Of a stretch of 62,007 nt of DNA, positions 28,924 through 37,666 are shown in pieces. Position numbers and translations under genes: made by a program. The stretch comes from JASGKO01 sp049840595 (GTDB lineage: Bacteria > Verrucomicrobiota > Verrucomicrobiia > Chthoniobacterales > Chthoniobacteraceae), in NCBI GenBank assembly GCA_049840595.1, contig JASGKO010000007.1, positions 1 to 62,007 on the forward strand, written 5' to 3'. Under the pieces are notes generated by a model that had not been told where the DNA came from, did not search any database, and saw only the letters and a list, made by a program, of their open reading frames with translations. How positions within the stretch are numbered: the first letter of the stretch is position 1; each line of letters begins with the position of its first letter.

Positions 28924-30553
28924 ATGGCCACGGAAAGGGATCGTCTCGAGTTTTTGCTCAACCGCTACTTTGACCAGGGGCTCTCGGCTCCGGAAAAGCA
29001 GGAGCTTGAGCTGGCCCTCCTGGCCTCGCCCGGGGCCCGGGAAACTTTTTGGCAGCTTTCGCACTGGCACGGCGCGATTCGGCAATGGGCGGAAGAGGAA
29101 GCCGGTCGCCGCGAGGTGGTCGAAGACATGCCGGCGATCAAGATCGCGCACCCGCAGCCCCGGCCAAGGTATGCACCCGCGGCGGCCAGCAGGCGGTCCC
29201 GGGCGGTTCGGCGCTCGACTGGCAATTCCGGCTGGTGGTGGTCGCTCGCGGCGGCGGCGATGCTGGTGCTCGGCTTTTTTGTCTGGAAGCCGCGCCCGGT
29301 TCAGGCTCCGGCCCGGCTGGCAGTGCTTGCTCACGCCGCCAGTGTGGTCTGGGCGGAGCATGCGACCGCTTACCATGAGGGCGAGCCGTTGCCGGGTGGG
29401 ACACTGGAGCTGAAGTCGGGCGCGTTGGAGATCGAGTTTGCGCGTGGGGCGCGGGTAGTGCTGGAGGGGCCGGCGGAGTTTGAGCTGCTCTCGGCCAATT
29501 CCGGAGCTTTGCGCCGCGGCAAGCTGGTCGCGACCGTGCCGCCCCCGGCCCATGGGTTCATGGTGCAAACTCCGGGTTTTTCCGTGACGGATTACGGCAC
29601 GCAATTTGGCTGCAATGTTTCCCAGAGCGCTCCGGCGGAGGTTCACGTTTTCCAGGGCACGGTGGGAGTCGAAACGGCCGGCCCATATTTTGACCAGGCT
29701 GCACGAGGCCCAGGCGGTGCGGATCGCCGACGCGCAGTTGCAGGAGATTCCCGCCGACCAGAATGCCTTTCTCACCGAGGAGAAGCTGGCCCATTACCAG
29801 GAGGCACGGGCTCTGGACGACTGGCGGCAATCCAGCCGGGTGATCAGTCAGCGCCCGGGCATGCTGGTCTTTTATGATTTCGAAAAGGACTCCCAAAACG
29901 GTGGAGAAAGCACGCTGGTAAACCGCGTGCCCAACGCGCCCGCCGGGACGAATGGCAGCATTGAAGGATGCACGTGGGCGACTGGCCGTTGGTTCGGCAA
30001 AGGCGCACTCCAATTCGGGCGCGACCAGAGCGTCCGGCTCACGCTCCCCGGCTCGTATTCGGCGCTCACCCTGGTTGCTTTCGTGAAAGTGGGCGACACG
30101 CCGTATCCCGAGAACAGCCTCCTCCGGGCCGAGGAGGAGCGGCAGATGGGCGGCGTCCAGTGGTATATCTCCAAACAAGGCGCGCTCACCTGGAGCGCGC
30201 GCACGGCCCCGCGCGGAGCGGCTTCGCAATGGCTGCGCATCTTCTCCGCTCCAGTCATTCGGGACGCGACCCTGAGCTCATGGCACATGGTGGCGACCGT
30301 TTACGATGGCGCCACGATCACCCATTACCTGGATGGAAAAATCATTGGCACGCGGTCGGTGGGCGTGCCGGCGGAGATCAGTCTTGAGCACTTGGTCCTC
30401 GGCAACGGCCATTCCACCCTGGTCGCGAAACTGCCGGGCGAAGAAGAGACAAACTTCTCCGGGCGCATCGACGAACTGGCGATCCTCTCCGTGCCACTCA
30501 GCCCCGAAGATCTCCAGCACTGGTGCCAGCAAGGGCTACCCAGCGCCGAGTAA
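28924..30553 (+). CDS. FecR-like anti-sigma / LamG-domain membrane protein, one frameshift
   Basis: The N-terminal 95 residues are cytoplasmic and helical (LEFLLNRYFDQGLSAPEKQE in part), followed by a transmembrane helix WWWSLAAAAMLVLGFFVW. The periplasmic part is a FecR domain (LKSGALEIEFARGARVVLEG in part, GFSVTDYGTQFGCNV, VHVFQGTVGVE) and a concanavalin/LamG domain (LVFYDFEKDSQNGG, WHMVATVYDG, HYLDGKIIGTR, FSGRIDELAI). A +1 shift near 29680, in a GGCCGGCC tract, splits the gene between the two; repaired length is 542. It probably holds the sigma factor inactive until a ligand, plausibly a glycan, binds outside. Confidence 0.85.
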
Positions 30554-30607
30554 GTTTTCCAATGTACCGCGCTCGCGGTTGGTGGAACCAATTGTTAAGC
30601 TAACCAT

Positions 30608-30648
30608 GTCACCCTGAGCGCAGCGGAGCGGAGTCGAAGGGCCTCAAT
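30608..30648. repeat. dispersed intergenic repeat, copy A
   Basis: The motif GTCACCCTGAGCGCAGCGGA...GTCGAAGGGCCTCAAT recurs in inverted orientation at 58420-58455. The copy here has a 5-base internal duplication (CGGAG). Hairpins follow at 30658-30685 (CGCTGGGA/TCCCAGCG) and 30682-30698 (AGCGCT). Sequences of this CCTGAG...GAAGGGC type are scattered between genes in many unrelated bacteria. Confidence 0.7.
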
Positions 30649-30760
30649 CTATTTCTTCGCTGGGAAATCCGAGGAAATCCCAGCGCTACCGAAGCGCTCA
30701 AGAGGTGCCGTATGGTTCCGCGCGCAATCTGCGTTACAGCCGATGCTCGCGAAAATTGCC

Positions 30761-31348
30761 CTACTTTCCGTCGGCCTCGATCTGCAGGTCGATATCCACC
30801 TCATCGCCGACCATCGCCACGCCTTCCACGACCTTGTTCCATTTCAGGCCGAAGTCCTCGCGGTTGATCTTCGTCGTGGCTTCCCAGCCACTCACCTGGC
30901 CACCTTGCGGGCCAGCCCCTTTGCCGAGGAAATCCACGTTCAACACCACTTCCTTGGTCACGCCATGGAGGGTGAGATCGCCGGTCACTTCCAGGGATTT
31001 GGGATCAGCCGCCTTCACGGACTTGCTCTTGAAAGTCATCGCCGCGAACTGGGCCACATCGAAGAAGTCGGGGCTCTGCAGGTGCTTGTCGCGCATGCCG
31101 TTGGCGGTGTCGATGCTGGTGACGGGGATCGTCGCTTCCACGCTGGAGCTCTCGGGATGCTCGGCATCATAGACGATGGTGCCGTCCACTTTCTGGAAGC
31201 GGCCGGTCACATTGGAAAACAGGTGTTTGACCTTGAAACCGATCGTCGAATGGACGGGGTCGATCTTGAAGGTTTCGGGGGCGGCCTGGAGCGGGAGGCC
31301 ACTGAGCGCCGCGAGAGCGGCCGCAAGAACAAGGGTGGATTTATTCAT
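30761..31348 (-). CDS. YceI-family periplasmic lipid-binding protein
   Basis: A 195-residue protein with a signal peptide (LAAALAALSGLPLQA) and the YceI beta-barrel: FKIDPVHSTIGFKVKHLF, the conserved SPDFFDVAQFAAMTFKS (in part), VTGDLTLHGVTKEVVLNV and INREDFGLKWN. YceI proteins bind isoprenoid or other amphiphilic ligands in a lipocalin-like barrel. The ligand is not identifiable here. The gene stands alone and is transcribed toward the intergenic repeat region. Confidence 0.94.
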   Translation of the reverse strand: MNKSTLVLAAALAALSGLPLQAAPETFKIDPVHSTIGFKVKHLFSNVTGRFQKVDGTIVYDAEHPESSSVEATIPVTSIDTANGMRDKHLQSPDFFDVAQFAAMTFKSKSVKAADPKSLEVTGDLTLHGVTKEVVLNVDFLGKGAGPQGGQVSGWEATTKINREDFGLKWNKVVEGVAMVGDEVDIDLQIEADGK

Positions 31349-31503
31349 GGCAGGGAAACGCTAGAGAGAATCGGGGCGCGTGCAACTTTTGTTGCAGTAA
31401 CGTTTCCGAGGCGGGGCCGGCCCCGGGTTGCCGAACTTTTTCACCGGCTCTTATAAAACTCCGCTTTCCCCTCCGGCGGATTACCGTGTAAGATAGTGCC
31501 CTT

Positions 31504-32614
31504 ATGGTCGCACTCCGTCTCGACGAATCCTTGATTGATAAAGTGCTCGCCGGCCAGCGCATCTCGCGCGACGAAGCCCGCGAGCTCTATCATCTGCCGC
31601 TCGAAGAACTGGGGCAACTGGCCGATTATCGTCGCCGCCTGGCGACCCAGGGCCGGTTCGACGGGCGTGGTGAAGAGGTGGTCACCTACATCATCGACCG
31701 CAACATCAATTACACGAACGTCTGCGACACCTATTGCAAATTTTGCGCCTTTTACCGGCTGGAAAAGGATAGCGACCATTACGTGATCAGCTTTGAGGAG
31801 CTGGACCGCAAGCTGCGATGAGCTCAGCGCGATCGGCGGGGTGCAAATCCTCATGCAGGGCGGGCATCACCCGAAGCTGGGGATCGACTGGTATCTCGAC
31901 CTGCTCACGCACATCCGGGCCAAATATCCGCACATCAATATCCACGCGTTTTCCCCGCCGGAGATCAATCACTTCGCCGAGGTCTTCAAAATGCCGTTGC
32001 GCGAGGTGATCGGGAAATTCAAGGATGCCGGGCTGGGCTCCATTCCCGGTGGCGGCGGGGAGATTCTCGTGGACCGGGTGCGCAACCAGATCGCGCCGCT
32101 CAAGTGCATGAGCGACCAGTGGCTGAAGGTGATGGAGATCGCGCACGAGCTGGGGCTTTCCACCAGCGCGACGATGATGTTCGGCCATGTGGAGACGCTC
32201 GACGACCGGCTGGAACATCTGCAGCGGCTGCGCGACCAGCAGGATGCCACGAAAGGTTTCACCGCCTTCATTTGCTGGACTTTCCAGCAGGGGCTCAATC
32301 GCGCGGGCAACCTGATGCTGCCGGGCCTGAAGCCGCTGGGCAGCGCCGAGTATCTGCGCATGCAGGCGCTTTCCCGCATCTTCCTCGACAATATCCCGAA
32401 CCTGCAAAGCTCGTGGGTCACCCAGGGGCCGAAGATCGGCCAGGTGGCGCTGAAGTATGGCGCGAATGATTTTGGCAGCGTGATGATGGAGGAAAACGTG
32501 GTGAGCTCCGCCGGGACGAGCTTCCACCTCGCGAAAGGGCAGATCGAATCCCTGATCCGCGATGTCGGCTATGAACCCCGCCAGCGTAACAACTGGTATC
32601 AGCTTTTGAATTAA
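31504..32614 (+). CDS. mqnC: cyclic dehypoxanthinyl futalosine synthase (MqnC), one frameshift
   Basis: A radical SAM enzyme of the futalosine route to menaquinone. The cluster-binding motif is CDTYCKFCAF (CxxxCxxC), preceded by YIIDRNINYTNV. After the break come GGVQILMQGGHHPKLGIDWY, HAFSPPEI, GLGSIPGGGGEILVDRVR (part) and SATMMFGHVE, all characteristic of MqnC. An extra base near 31819 (CTG-C-GAT) causes a premature TGA; correcting it gives ELDRKLDELSAIGG and 369 residues, the normal length. Hsp33 follows 5 bases later. Other menaquinone genes are not in the window. Confidence 0.92.
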
Positions 32615-32619
32615 CCAAG

Positions 32620-33405
32620 ATGGACGGAGACCCCACGGCAATTGCCGTCACCAGTCGATATGTGCGCGGGCGCGATGCCCTGCTTTTAACCGCGAGTTTT
32701 GCCGAGTTTTATGTGGATTACTACCTCCACTGGATGGACCTCTGCCGCAAGCTGGACCCGGTGCTCGATGAGTTGCTCAAGGACGCGCTCGCCGCGTTGA
32801 CGCTGCACCTCACCGCGCGCCCGATCCAGGAGAGCATCGCGTGGACGGTGAATTTCCAAAACCCGCTCGCCAATCTGTTCGTGACCGGCGACAGCATGTC
32901 GCAGACGGTGATTGGCCGCGTCTTTACCGAGGATGTGAAGGAGGCGGAAAAAAGCCTCTTTTACTCCACGGTGAACCGCCCGGGGCAGCCTTCACGGCGC
33001 AGTATCATTGAGTTCGAGGAAACCGATTTTTTGGAAATCGCGACCCGTTTTTACGAGCAGAGCGAGCAGATTGCCGCGCGCTACTTCCGGCTGCCGGAGG
33101 ATTCCTTTGCCCTGCTGGTTGCGACCCCGGGGTGCGACGTCGCCTGGCTGCAATCGCTGACCAATGAGGACGTGGAGAAGATCGAAACGACCGAGACGCT
33201 CAGCCTGATGGAAAAGCGCGAATTTCGCTTCCTCTGCGGCTGCAGCGTGAACCGGATTTTACCCGCGATCGAATCGATGGCTCGCTCGGACCTGGACGGG
33301 CTGTTCGCCGGGGAAGAGACCCTGCAAATCACCTGCCCGCGCTGTGCCCGCCGCTACAATGTCTCGCGTGAGTTGGTGGAGGCATTTCTGATCCGCAGCA
33401 AGTAA
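32620..33405 (+). CDS. hslO: redox-regulated chaperone Hsp33
   Basis: A 261-residue cytoplasmic holdase. The C-terminal zinc centre is CGCSVNRILPAIESM with CPRCARRY about 30 residues later, the CxC...CxxC arrangement that releases zinc and forms disulfides under oxidative stress. The N-terminal domain is Hsp33-like, with GDSMSQTVIGRVF where typical Hsp33 has a less recognisable segment. It follows mqnC with a 5-base gap, so co-transcription is likely. Confidence 0.88.
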   Translation: MDGDPTAIAVTSRYVRGRDALLLTASFAEFYVDYYLHWMDLCRKLDPVLDELLKDALAALTLHLTARPIQESIAWTVNFQNPLANLFVTGDSMSQTVIGRVFTEDVKEAEKSLFYSTVNRPGQPSRRSIIEFEETDFLEIATRFYEQSEQIAARYFRLPEDSFALLVATPGCDVAWLQSLTNEDVEKIETTETLSLMEKREFRFLCGCSVNRILPAIESMARSDLDGLFAGEETLQITCPRCARRYNVSRELVEAFLIRSK

Positions 33406-33552
33406 TCGAGTCTGGCCCTTTGCGAACGCGCTTTAATCGTGTTTATCAATTCATTGAAGCTGGTCGTGGTTGGGCTTGCCGGGCGAAAAGGAGAGAACGA
33501 ATTGATCAACTGAAGCGGCTTTCCCAAGCCGTGAGTCTTGCCGCGACGCGCA

Positions 33553-33568
33553 GCGCTCTGGAGAGCGC
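33553..33568. repeat. intergenic palindrome
   Basis: GCGCTCT-GG-AGAGCGC, a compact palindrome in the 570-base gene-free stretch between hslO and the LacI-type gene. It lies about 85 bases left of the larger mirrored element and may belong to the same repeat family. Confidence 0.4.
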
Positions 33569-33652
33569 ATCCGTCCCGGGGGCTGGTTTCGGCGGGGCTC
33601 AAGTTCTGAAGGGGTTCCCGATTTTCAAATCCCTTTCCGCCAGAGCCAGCCT

Positions 33653-33820
33653 CGTTCCGGGTGGAGCACTCCGCTGGAGTGCGCGGTCCGGCGGCTCGCC
33701 GGACCGAAAGAGGGAGCGGGTGATTTTCACTCGCAGCATGCTTGAAGATGGAGACCGTTCTCCGGTGTCCTCGGCGGGCCGCCGAGGACGGCACTCCGGC
33801 GGAGTGCTCCACCCGGAACG
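33653..33820. repeat. mirrored palindromic element (MITE/REP-like), 168 bp
   Basis: Two 30-base arms (33653-33682 and 33791-33820) are inverted copies with one mismatch. Each arm contains its own small palindrome GCACTCCGCTGGAGTGC or GCACTCCGGCGGAGTGC. Just inside each arm lies a perfect 10-bp hairpin: CGGTCCGGCG at 33684-33706 and GTCCTCGGCG at 33767-33789. No ORF of substance is present. It fills most of the non-coding interval 33406-33977. Confidence 0.8.
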
Positions 33821-33977
33821 GAGTTGATACTCACGGTGAGCGCCTTGGCCATCGGAAGGCCGACGAAAGTTCGTTCCAGCAGGGACACCGGCACCGACCC
33901 GCGGGACGCATGTGCTCCCCAGAGTCGCGGTGCGAATGTCTCCCGGGATTTCGGAGCCGCTAATTCGCAAATGCGCG

Positions 33978-35021
33978 TTAACCGTTGCGATTGGGCATGC
34001 TCTTCCCATCGACCCACCGCCCGGAAATGAGCACTTGGCGGAAGATATCCGGGATGCCTCGGTGGTTGTCATTGATCAGCGAAATCGCGACCAGCACGGA
34101 GACGCGACCGATTTCCTCGGGGTTTTGGTCGATCCCGGCTTCCGCATCCACGTCGAGGATGCTGGTGCCGGCGAGCCCGATATCGCTCGGAACCTTGTAG
34201 CCGATCCGCTCCAGGCGCTGCCGCAAGTCGGCGTAGTCGGTGATGATCGCATCCGGCTTGTGCTTTTTCACCCATGGGGCGAGCTGCCGCTCCAGTTCGG
34301 TGAGGTTGTTGTTTTGAATCTGCAAGGCGGGGACGCGCTGGGACTCCGGGATGGCGGATTGGGCGACGAAGAAACCGCCGGCAAACATGCGGGCGATCGT
34401 CTGGGTGCCGACGAAGCCGATGCGTTGATAACCCAGCGTGCGAATCTTGTTGAAGGCGAGCACCATGTTCGACGCCTGGTCGCTGGCGACGAGGTGGGCA
34501 TTCGGGCTGGAGACGCCACGGCTGAAGCGCACGACCGAGAAGTGGTTCCAGTTAATGTCGTCCCAGTGCGGCGGCAGCGAGCCCTGGATGGGAGGCAGCA
34601 GGACGCCGCGCACGCCGCGGGCGACCAGCACCTTTTCCAGCCGGTGCACGGGCATTTTGTCGTTTACGACGAATTCCTCAAGGTGGTAGCCGAATTTCTC
34701 CGCCGCCTGCGAAGCCCCGCGCCAGTAGGCGTCGAACTCTTTGTAGGTGCGCAGGAGTTTTGGCTTCTGCCAGCAGTTGATCCACGCGATGGCGGCCCGG
34801 ACCGAGGTCTCCACCCGGCTCTGCCGGTAATGGGCGAGGGCGGCGAGCATGGGATCGGGGCGGTAGCCCATTTCCTTCGCCGTTGCCTTGATCAGGTCGC
34901 GCACCGACTTCGAGATGCGCGGGTGATCGCGCAGGGCGAGGGACACGGTGACGTGGGATACGTTGACGCGCTTGGCGATATCACGCAGGGTGACTCGTAA
35001 ATTGGACGGAGCATCGGACAT
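33978..35021 (-). CDS. LacI-family transcriptional regulator
   Basis: A 347-residue repressor-type protein. The N-terminal helix-turn-helix is VTLRDIAKRVNVSHVTVSLAL (first part) with the hinge region IKATAKEMGYRPDPMLAAL, and the rest is a periplasmic-binding-protein fold (RIGFVGTQTIAR, DAIITDYADLRQRL, DIGLAGTSILDVDAEAGIDQ). MLAALAHYRQ after the hinge is common in Verrucomicrobia LacI proteins. I start at the ATG before SDAPSNLRV, since the longer form has a non-conserved Pro-rich extension. Sugar-responsive control is the family norm; no sugar operon is adjacent, so the target is unknown. Confidence 0.93.
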   Translation of the reverse strand: MSDAPSNLRVTLRDIAKRVNVSHVTVSLALRDHPRISKSVRDLIKATAKEMGYRPDPMLAALAHYRQSRVETSVRAAIAWINCWQKPKLLRTYKEFDAYWRGASQAAEKFGYHLEEFVVNDKMPVHRLEKVLVARGVRGVLLPPIQGSLPPHWDDINWNHFSVVRFSRGVSSPNAHLVASDQASNMVLAFNKIRTLGYQRIGFVGTQTIARMFAGGFFVAQSAIPESQRVPALQIQNNNLTELERQLAPWVKKHKPDAIITDYADLRQRLERIGYKVPSDIGLAGTSILDVDAEAGIDQNPEEIGRVSVLVAISLINDNHRGIPDIFRQVLISGRWVDGKSMPNRNG

Positions 35022-35250
35022 CGGGATCGAAAAAGGGCGGGGTGGTAAGGTGAACGGGCGGGCCTGTGGAATTTGCGTGTGGTGTGGTGAAGAAAAAAAC
35101 ACACAAAATCAGGATTTCTACCTTGATTAACAGGGAAACTAACGCCGGGCTAGCAAAATCCGTCGGATTCGACATTTTCTCAGCAGACGAGTTCATCTGT
35201 TATCGCCGATTGGGGTCGGCTGGGGAACACGGTGAAAATCGTTTAATATC

Positions 35251-35293
35251 GCTGCCGTAGTGCATTTGGGGTGTGCTACGGCAGCATTTTTTT
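35251..35293 (+). terminator. strong Rho-independent terminator without an obvious gene
   Basis: GCTGCCGTAG pairs perfectly with CTACGGCAGC, extendable by weaker pairs, and is followed by ATTTTTTTT on the plus strand. No plus-strand gene ends before it: the LacI gene upstream is on the other strand and starts at 35021. It could end an unannotated small RNA. Confidence 0.75.
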
Positions 35294-35329
35294 GCCCGGA
35301 TCGTTTTTCCGATCGCCGGTGGACACAAA

Positions 35330-35359
35330 AAAACCGCGCGGGCGAACCGGCGCGGTTTT
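35330..35359 (-). terminator. terminator of the glutaredoxin gene
   Basis: AAAACCGCGC and GCGCGGTTTT form a perfect 10-bp stem. On the minus strand the stem continues into TTTTTTTT. It lies just beyond the stop codon of the glutaredoxin-like gene. Confidence 0.85.
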
Positions 35360-35387
35360 CAGGATTTTTTAAAGTCGGAGCAGGGGA

Positions 35388-35738
35388 TTAGCCCTTGAAG
35401 TTGAGCGGAGCGCCCGCCTGCATGGCGGCATGCTCGGCATCGGTGCAGGCCGAGTTGATCGGCACATTGACCGGCGCGTCGCTATTCTGCACGAGGTTTT
35501 GCTTCAGCAGGTAGGCTTCCAGCTCTTCGCCGCTGATGTCGGCCACCATCACGCCATTCACTTCCACGCAGGGCGAAAGGGGTTGGCCGCTCTTCTGTTC
35601 CATCTCCCAGCGGAAAGCGGGGTTTTTGATGATGTCCTTCTCTTCATAGGGAAGGTCATACTTCTTCAGAATGGCCCGGACGCCGTTGCTCCAGCCACAA
35701 AAAGTCTTCAAATAGGCGGTGATCTGCGGTTTTTCCAT
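35388..35738 (-). CDS. glutaredoxin-like protein
   Basis: A 116-residue thioredoxin-fold protein. The active-site region is KTFCGWSNGVRAILKKYDLPYE (in part), with CGWS in place of the usual CPYC, so it is monothiol. The cis-proline segment LSPCVEVNGVMVADI matches glutaredoxins. The C-terminal tail of about 35 residues is extra. It uses or delivers glutathione-type thiols, or may handle iron-sulfur clusters as monothiol glutaredoxins do; which one cannot be told. It has its own terminator and stands divergent from hisC. Confidence 0.87.
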   Translation of the reverse strand: MEKPQITAYLKTFCGWSNGVRAILKKYDLPYEEKDIIKNPAFRWEMEQKSGQPLSPCVEVNGVMVADISGEELEAYLLKQNLVQNSDAPVNVPINSACTDAEHAAMQAGAPLNFKG

Positions 35739-35843
35739 AGTGTGGCGGAAAACGTATCACAGAACCCGGCGGCACCAAACGCTTTTTACGGGGCTGCAAA
35801 ACGGGGTGGCGTTCCCCGGCTGGCTCACTATATTTGCCCCCCT

Positions 35844-36959
35844 ATGTCCATTTGGGATTTTGCCAACGAACAACTCCGCGAACTCGTTTCCTACGAACCG
35901 GGCAAGCCGATCGAAGACGTCGCCCGCGAGCTCGGGCTCCAGCCTTCCGAGATCATCAAGCTCGCCTCGAATGAAAACCCGCTCGGCCCTTCGCCGAAGG
36001 CGCTGAAGGCGATGCAGGAGGCGCTGGAACGGGCGCATTTTTACCCCGATGGCGGCGGCTTCTATCTCCGCGAGGCGATTGCGGAAAAAGTCGGCCTCAA
36101 GCGGGAGAACATCATCCTCGGCTGCGGCTCGAATGAGATTATCGAATTCATCGGCCACGGCTTCCTCAAGCCCGGCGACGAGGTGGTGACCGCCGAGCAC
36201 GCCTTTGCGGTTTACAAGATCATGGCCACCCTCTTCGGCGCGAAGACGGTCGAGGTGCCCGATCCCGGCTTTGTGCACGATCTCGATGCGATGGCCGCCG
36301 CGATCACCCCGCGCACCAAGGAGGTTTTCGTCGCGAATCCGAACAACCCCTCCGGCACGCTCGTGACCCAGGAGGCGATCGACCGTTTCGTGGATAAGGT
36401 GCCGTCGAATGTCATCATCGCCTTCGACGAGGCCTACTATGAGTTCCTCGACAATCCGCCGGACACGCTCAAATTCGTCCGCGAAGGCCGTCCGAACGTG
36501 ATCGTGCTCCGCACCTTCTCGAAGATCCAGGGCCTCGCCAGCCTGCGCATCGGCTACGGCATCGCGTGCAAGGAGCTCGCCGACGTGCTGCAAAAGACCC
36601 GCCAGCCCTTCAACGTGAACGGCATCGCCCAGGCCGGCGCCCTCGCCGGATTGCAGGACGTGGAATACCAGGAGATGACCCGCCGGATTACCAATGAAGG
36701 CCGCGACTACCTCCAGCGCGAGTTCGAAGCGATGGGCCTCGAATATATCCCCAGCTTCGCGAATTTCGTCCTCGTGAAAGTCGGCGACGGCAACGACGTC
36801 TTCAAAAAGCTCATGGCCCGCGGCATCATCGTCCGCGCCATGGCCAGCTACAAGCTCCCCGAGTGGATCCGCGTCACCGTCGGCACCATGGAGCAAAACG
36901 AGCGCTTCATTGCGGAGCTGAAGAAGCTGGAAGCGGTGACTGCGCCAGTCGGAGCTTAG
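35844..36959 (+). CDS. hisC: histidinol-phosphate aminotransferase
   Basis: A 371-residue PLP enzyme of fold type I. It starts at the ATG before SIWDFANEQL. Signatures are KLASNENPLGPSPKA near the N-terminus, YPDGGGFYLREAIA, NPNNPSGTLV, FDEAYYEFLD and the PLP lysine in RTFSKIQGLASLRIGYG (part). It catalyses the transamination in histidine synthesis. No other his genes are nearby. A 9-bp hairpin follows the stop codon. Confidence 0.95.
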   Translation: MSIWDFANEQLRELVSYEPGKPIEDVARELGLQPSEIIKLASNENPLGPSPKALKAMQEALERAHFYPDGGGFYLREAIAEKVGLKRENIILGCGSNEIIEFIGHGFLKPGDEVVTAEHAFAVYKIMATLFGAKTVEVPDPGFVHDLDAMAAAITPRTKEVFVANPNNPSGTLVTQEAIDRFVDKVPSNVIIAFDEAYYEFLDNPPDTLKFVREGRPNVIVLRTFSKIQGLASLRIGYGIACKELADVLQKTRQPFNVNGIAQAGALAGLQDVEYQEMTRRITNEGRDYLQREFEAMGLEYIPSFANFVLVKVGDGNDVFKKLMARGIIVRAMASYKLPEWIRVTVGTMEQNERFIAELKKLEAVTAPVGA

Positions 36960-36984
36960 TAGGAAGCGACCGATATCCGGCACT

Positions 36985-37014
36985 GACTGTTCCCACTAAG
37001 TTTTAGGAACAGTC
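36985..37014 (+). terminator. hairpin after hisC
   Basis: GACTGTTCC and GGAACAGTC form a perfect 9-bp stem with a 12-base loop. The T-rich loop and TTGCTGG tail make it a modest terminator. It separates hisC from the antitoxin-PIN-mnmE operon. Confidence 0.5.
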
Positions 37015-37049
37015 TTGCTGGTAGCTGGTGAAAATGGTTCATTTGTTCC

Positions 37050-37250
37050 ATGAGCACGCTGGACGAGATTGAGAAAGCGACCGAGCGGTTGTCCCAGGAA
37101 GAGAAGCAGGAATTGCTTTTGTTCCTGGCGGTTCGCTTGCGCGAAGACTCAAGCCAGACCCCGGAGCCTCGCAAATTCACCAAAGAAGAAATGGACGCCT
37201 GGATCGTCGAGGATGAGGCCGATCTGCGTCGTTTTCGCGAGGGCGCGTGA
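37050..37250 (+). CDS. small antitoxin-like protein
   Basis: A 66-residue acidic protein. MSTLDEIEKATERLSQEEKQ followed by a hydrophobic helix and a C-terminal acidic tail is the form of short antitoxins encoded ahead of PIN-domain toxins. The stop codon overlaps the GTG start of the PIN gene by 4 bases. No DNA-binding fold is obvious, so autoregulation is uncertain. Confidence 0.75.
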   Translation: MSTLDEIEKATERLSQEEKQELLLFLAVRLREDSSQTPEPRKFTKEEMDAWIVEDEADLRRFREGA

Positions 37251-37666
37251 GACTATTCCTCGACGCCAGTGTTTTGCTTGCTGCGGCCGCTTCGGAAAAG
37301 GGAGCTTCGCGACAGATCTTCGAGATGGCTCCGGCCAATCAGTGGCAGTTGATTACGACCCCTTATGTCGTTAATGAAGTAGTGAAGAATCTGCCCGATT
37401 TCCCTTTCGTTGCGACTGGGAAGTGGGCTTCGTTACGCACCCAGTTGTTGGTAATGGACGATGTTCTCACCTTGAGTTTGCCCGTGGATTTCCCAGCCGG
37501 TAAAGACCGGCCCGTCCTTTTCGGTGCTTTCGCCTGGGCCGATGTGTTGCTGACTCTGGATCGCAAAGATTTCGGACGATTGCTCGACTCCTATTTTTAC
37601 AAGCTGCTCGTTTTGAAACCGGGGGTCTTTATCGAACGGGAGCGAGCAGCGGGGAGGTTGAAATGA
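37247..37666 (+). CDS. PIN-domain ribonuclease (putative VapC-like toxin)
   Basis: A 139-residue PIN-domain protein. The first catalytic aspartate is in RLFLDASVLLAAAASEKG, and later acidic residues occur in VNEVVKNLPD and FAWADVLLTLDRKDFGRL. It starts with GTG inside the antitoxin stop codon (GTGA) and its own stop overlaps the mnmE ATG (ATGA). PIN toxins of this type cut tRNA or rRNA. Toxic activity is inferred from family and gene pairing. Confidence 0.82.
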   Translation: MRLFLDASVLLAAAASEKGASRQIFEMAPANQWQLITTPYVVNEVVKNLPDFPFVATGKWASLRTQLLVMDDVLTLSLPVDFPAGKDRPVLFGAFAWADVLLTLDRKDFGRLLDSYFYKLLVLKPGVFIERERAAGRLK

